Source: Cyanophora paradoxa
Lineage: Eukaryota > Glaucocystophyceae > Cyanophorales > Cyanophoraceae
DNA length: 64,000 nucleotides
Direction of reading: 5' to 3'
Assembly: GCA_004431415.1 (NCBI GenBank)
Contig: QPMI01000439.1
Location: forward strand, 124,001-188,000
The notes beneath the pieces were generated by a model. It had not been told where the DNA came from. It did not search any database and saw nothing but the letters and a program-made list of their open reading frames with translations. The translations under genes were made by a program, and so were the position numbers. This document shows positions 63,875 through 64,000 of the stretch, piece after piece. How positions within the stretch are numbered: position 1 is the first letter of the stretch; the number at the start of each line of letters is the position of its first letter.

Positions 63875-64000
63875 ATGGATGTTACTCAAAATTTGCAGCG
63901 GCTCGGCCTCAAGGAGCTCCTGACAACTCCGCAGGAAGCTAAGGACTTTTTCATGAACAATGAGCTTATGTTAGGTCTAACCAGCCAAACAAAGCCTGTG
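63875..64000 (+). CDS. Start of another viral ORF, cut by the window edge
   Basis: The ATG at 63875 follows an ATTATATAAATCG word. 42 codons are open to the edge: MDVTQNLQRLGLKELL, then PQEAKDFFMNNELMLGL. It is helical and hydrophilic, with no family recognised. Confidence 0.55.
   Translation, partial: MDVTQNLQRLGLKELLTTPQEAKDFFMNNELMLGLTSQTKPV

Larger units (their letters stand above)
51950..64000. mobile_element. Endogenous or integrated large-DNA-virus segment (right end not in window)
   Basis: Twelve intronless genes lie on both strands with gaps of 10-60 bp. Composition is AT-rich and no GTGCG introns are present. Products are tail-fibre-type adhesins, an HNH-AP2 endonuclease, a patatin phospholipase and virion-structural-type proteins, as in large algal DNA viruses. 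Several genes start 8-20 nt after a TATATAA-like word. No capsid, ATPase, polymerase or integrase is in view, so the virus group cannot be fixed from this window. Four frameshifts point to decay or sequencing error. The alternative is an assembly chimera. Confidence 0.7.

Noticed and set aside
51950-64000. Bacterial prophage contamination as the explanation of the fibre genes
   Set aside because: Phage-style repeats are present, but the SAEIPNT/IPPGNY protein, C1q heads, TATA-like promoters and divergent gene layout fit a eukaryotic large DNA virus better. Not fully excluded.

Overview
The window looks like two kinds of DNA joined end to end. Positions 1 to about 51,950 are a very GC-rich nuclear genome of a microbial eukaryote. 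Genes are cut into many short exons by small GT-AG (sometimes GC-AG) introns, with long poly-C/poly-G tracts. One gene encodes a RIB43A-type flagellar protein, so the host probably builds a cilium or flagellum. The dominant 5' splice site GTGCG, with GCGCG/GCCCG variants, recalls haptophyte algae such as Emiliania, but that placement is inference only. Positions from about 51,950 to 64,000 are AT-richer, intronless and densely packed, and they encode virion-type proteins. This part reads as an inserted or endogenous large-DNA-virus segment; a chimeric assembly join cannot be excluded.

Host layout, left to right: an unidentified minus-strand gene running off the left edge (1-1001); a palindrome-rich gene-free stretch with a MITE-like inverted-repeat element (1002-4580); a 10.6-kb minus-strand gene for a CBM20 plus seven-FN3 protein (4581-15222); a minus-strand coiled-coil/CCCH zinc-finger gene (16773-21845); Mpv17/PMP22 (plus, 22161-24023); a leukotriene-A4-hydrolase-like M1 aminopeptidase (minus, 24557-30674); a proline-rich protein (plus, 30987-33019); a small membrane protein (minus, about 33090-33830); RIB43A (plus, 34435-35965); an SLC25 mitochondrial carrier (minus, 36719-38552); an SK-type potassium channel (plus, 38858-44173); an SLC4 anion transporter (minus, 44617-48314); and a triple-AP2 DNA-binding protein (plus, 48772-51905). 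From 16.8 kb to 51.9 kb the strands strictly alternate, so neighbours share short divergent promoter gaps of about 300-600 bp or short convergent ends.

Several host exon models were confirmed by agreement of codon phase across introns. Two features stand out. Some introns are flanked by 15-33 nt micro-exons that encode active-site or domain-core residues. Many introns also contain partial copies ('echoes') of the 3' end of the exon just upstream, including its donor site.

Viral layout: four paralogous fibre-type proteins (two ending in C1q-like domains) with a free-standing HNH-AP2 endonuclease among them; a long tail-fibre-like gene with FPPE-HRH repeats, HxH repeats and an H-type-lectin-like end, broken by three frameshifts; a small phage-like protein; a patatin-like phospholipase with a carbohydrate-binding-like tail; and two virion-structural-type proteins. 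Together these resemble a host-attachment and entry module. At least four frameshifts suggest decay, or homopolymer errors in the assembly.
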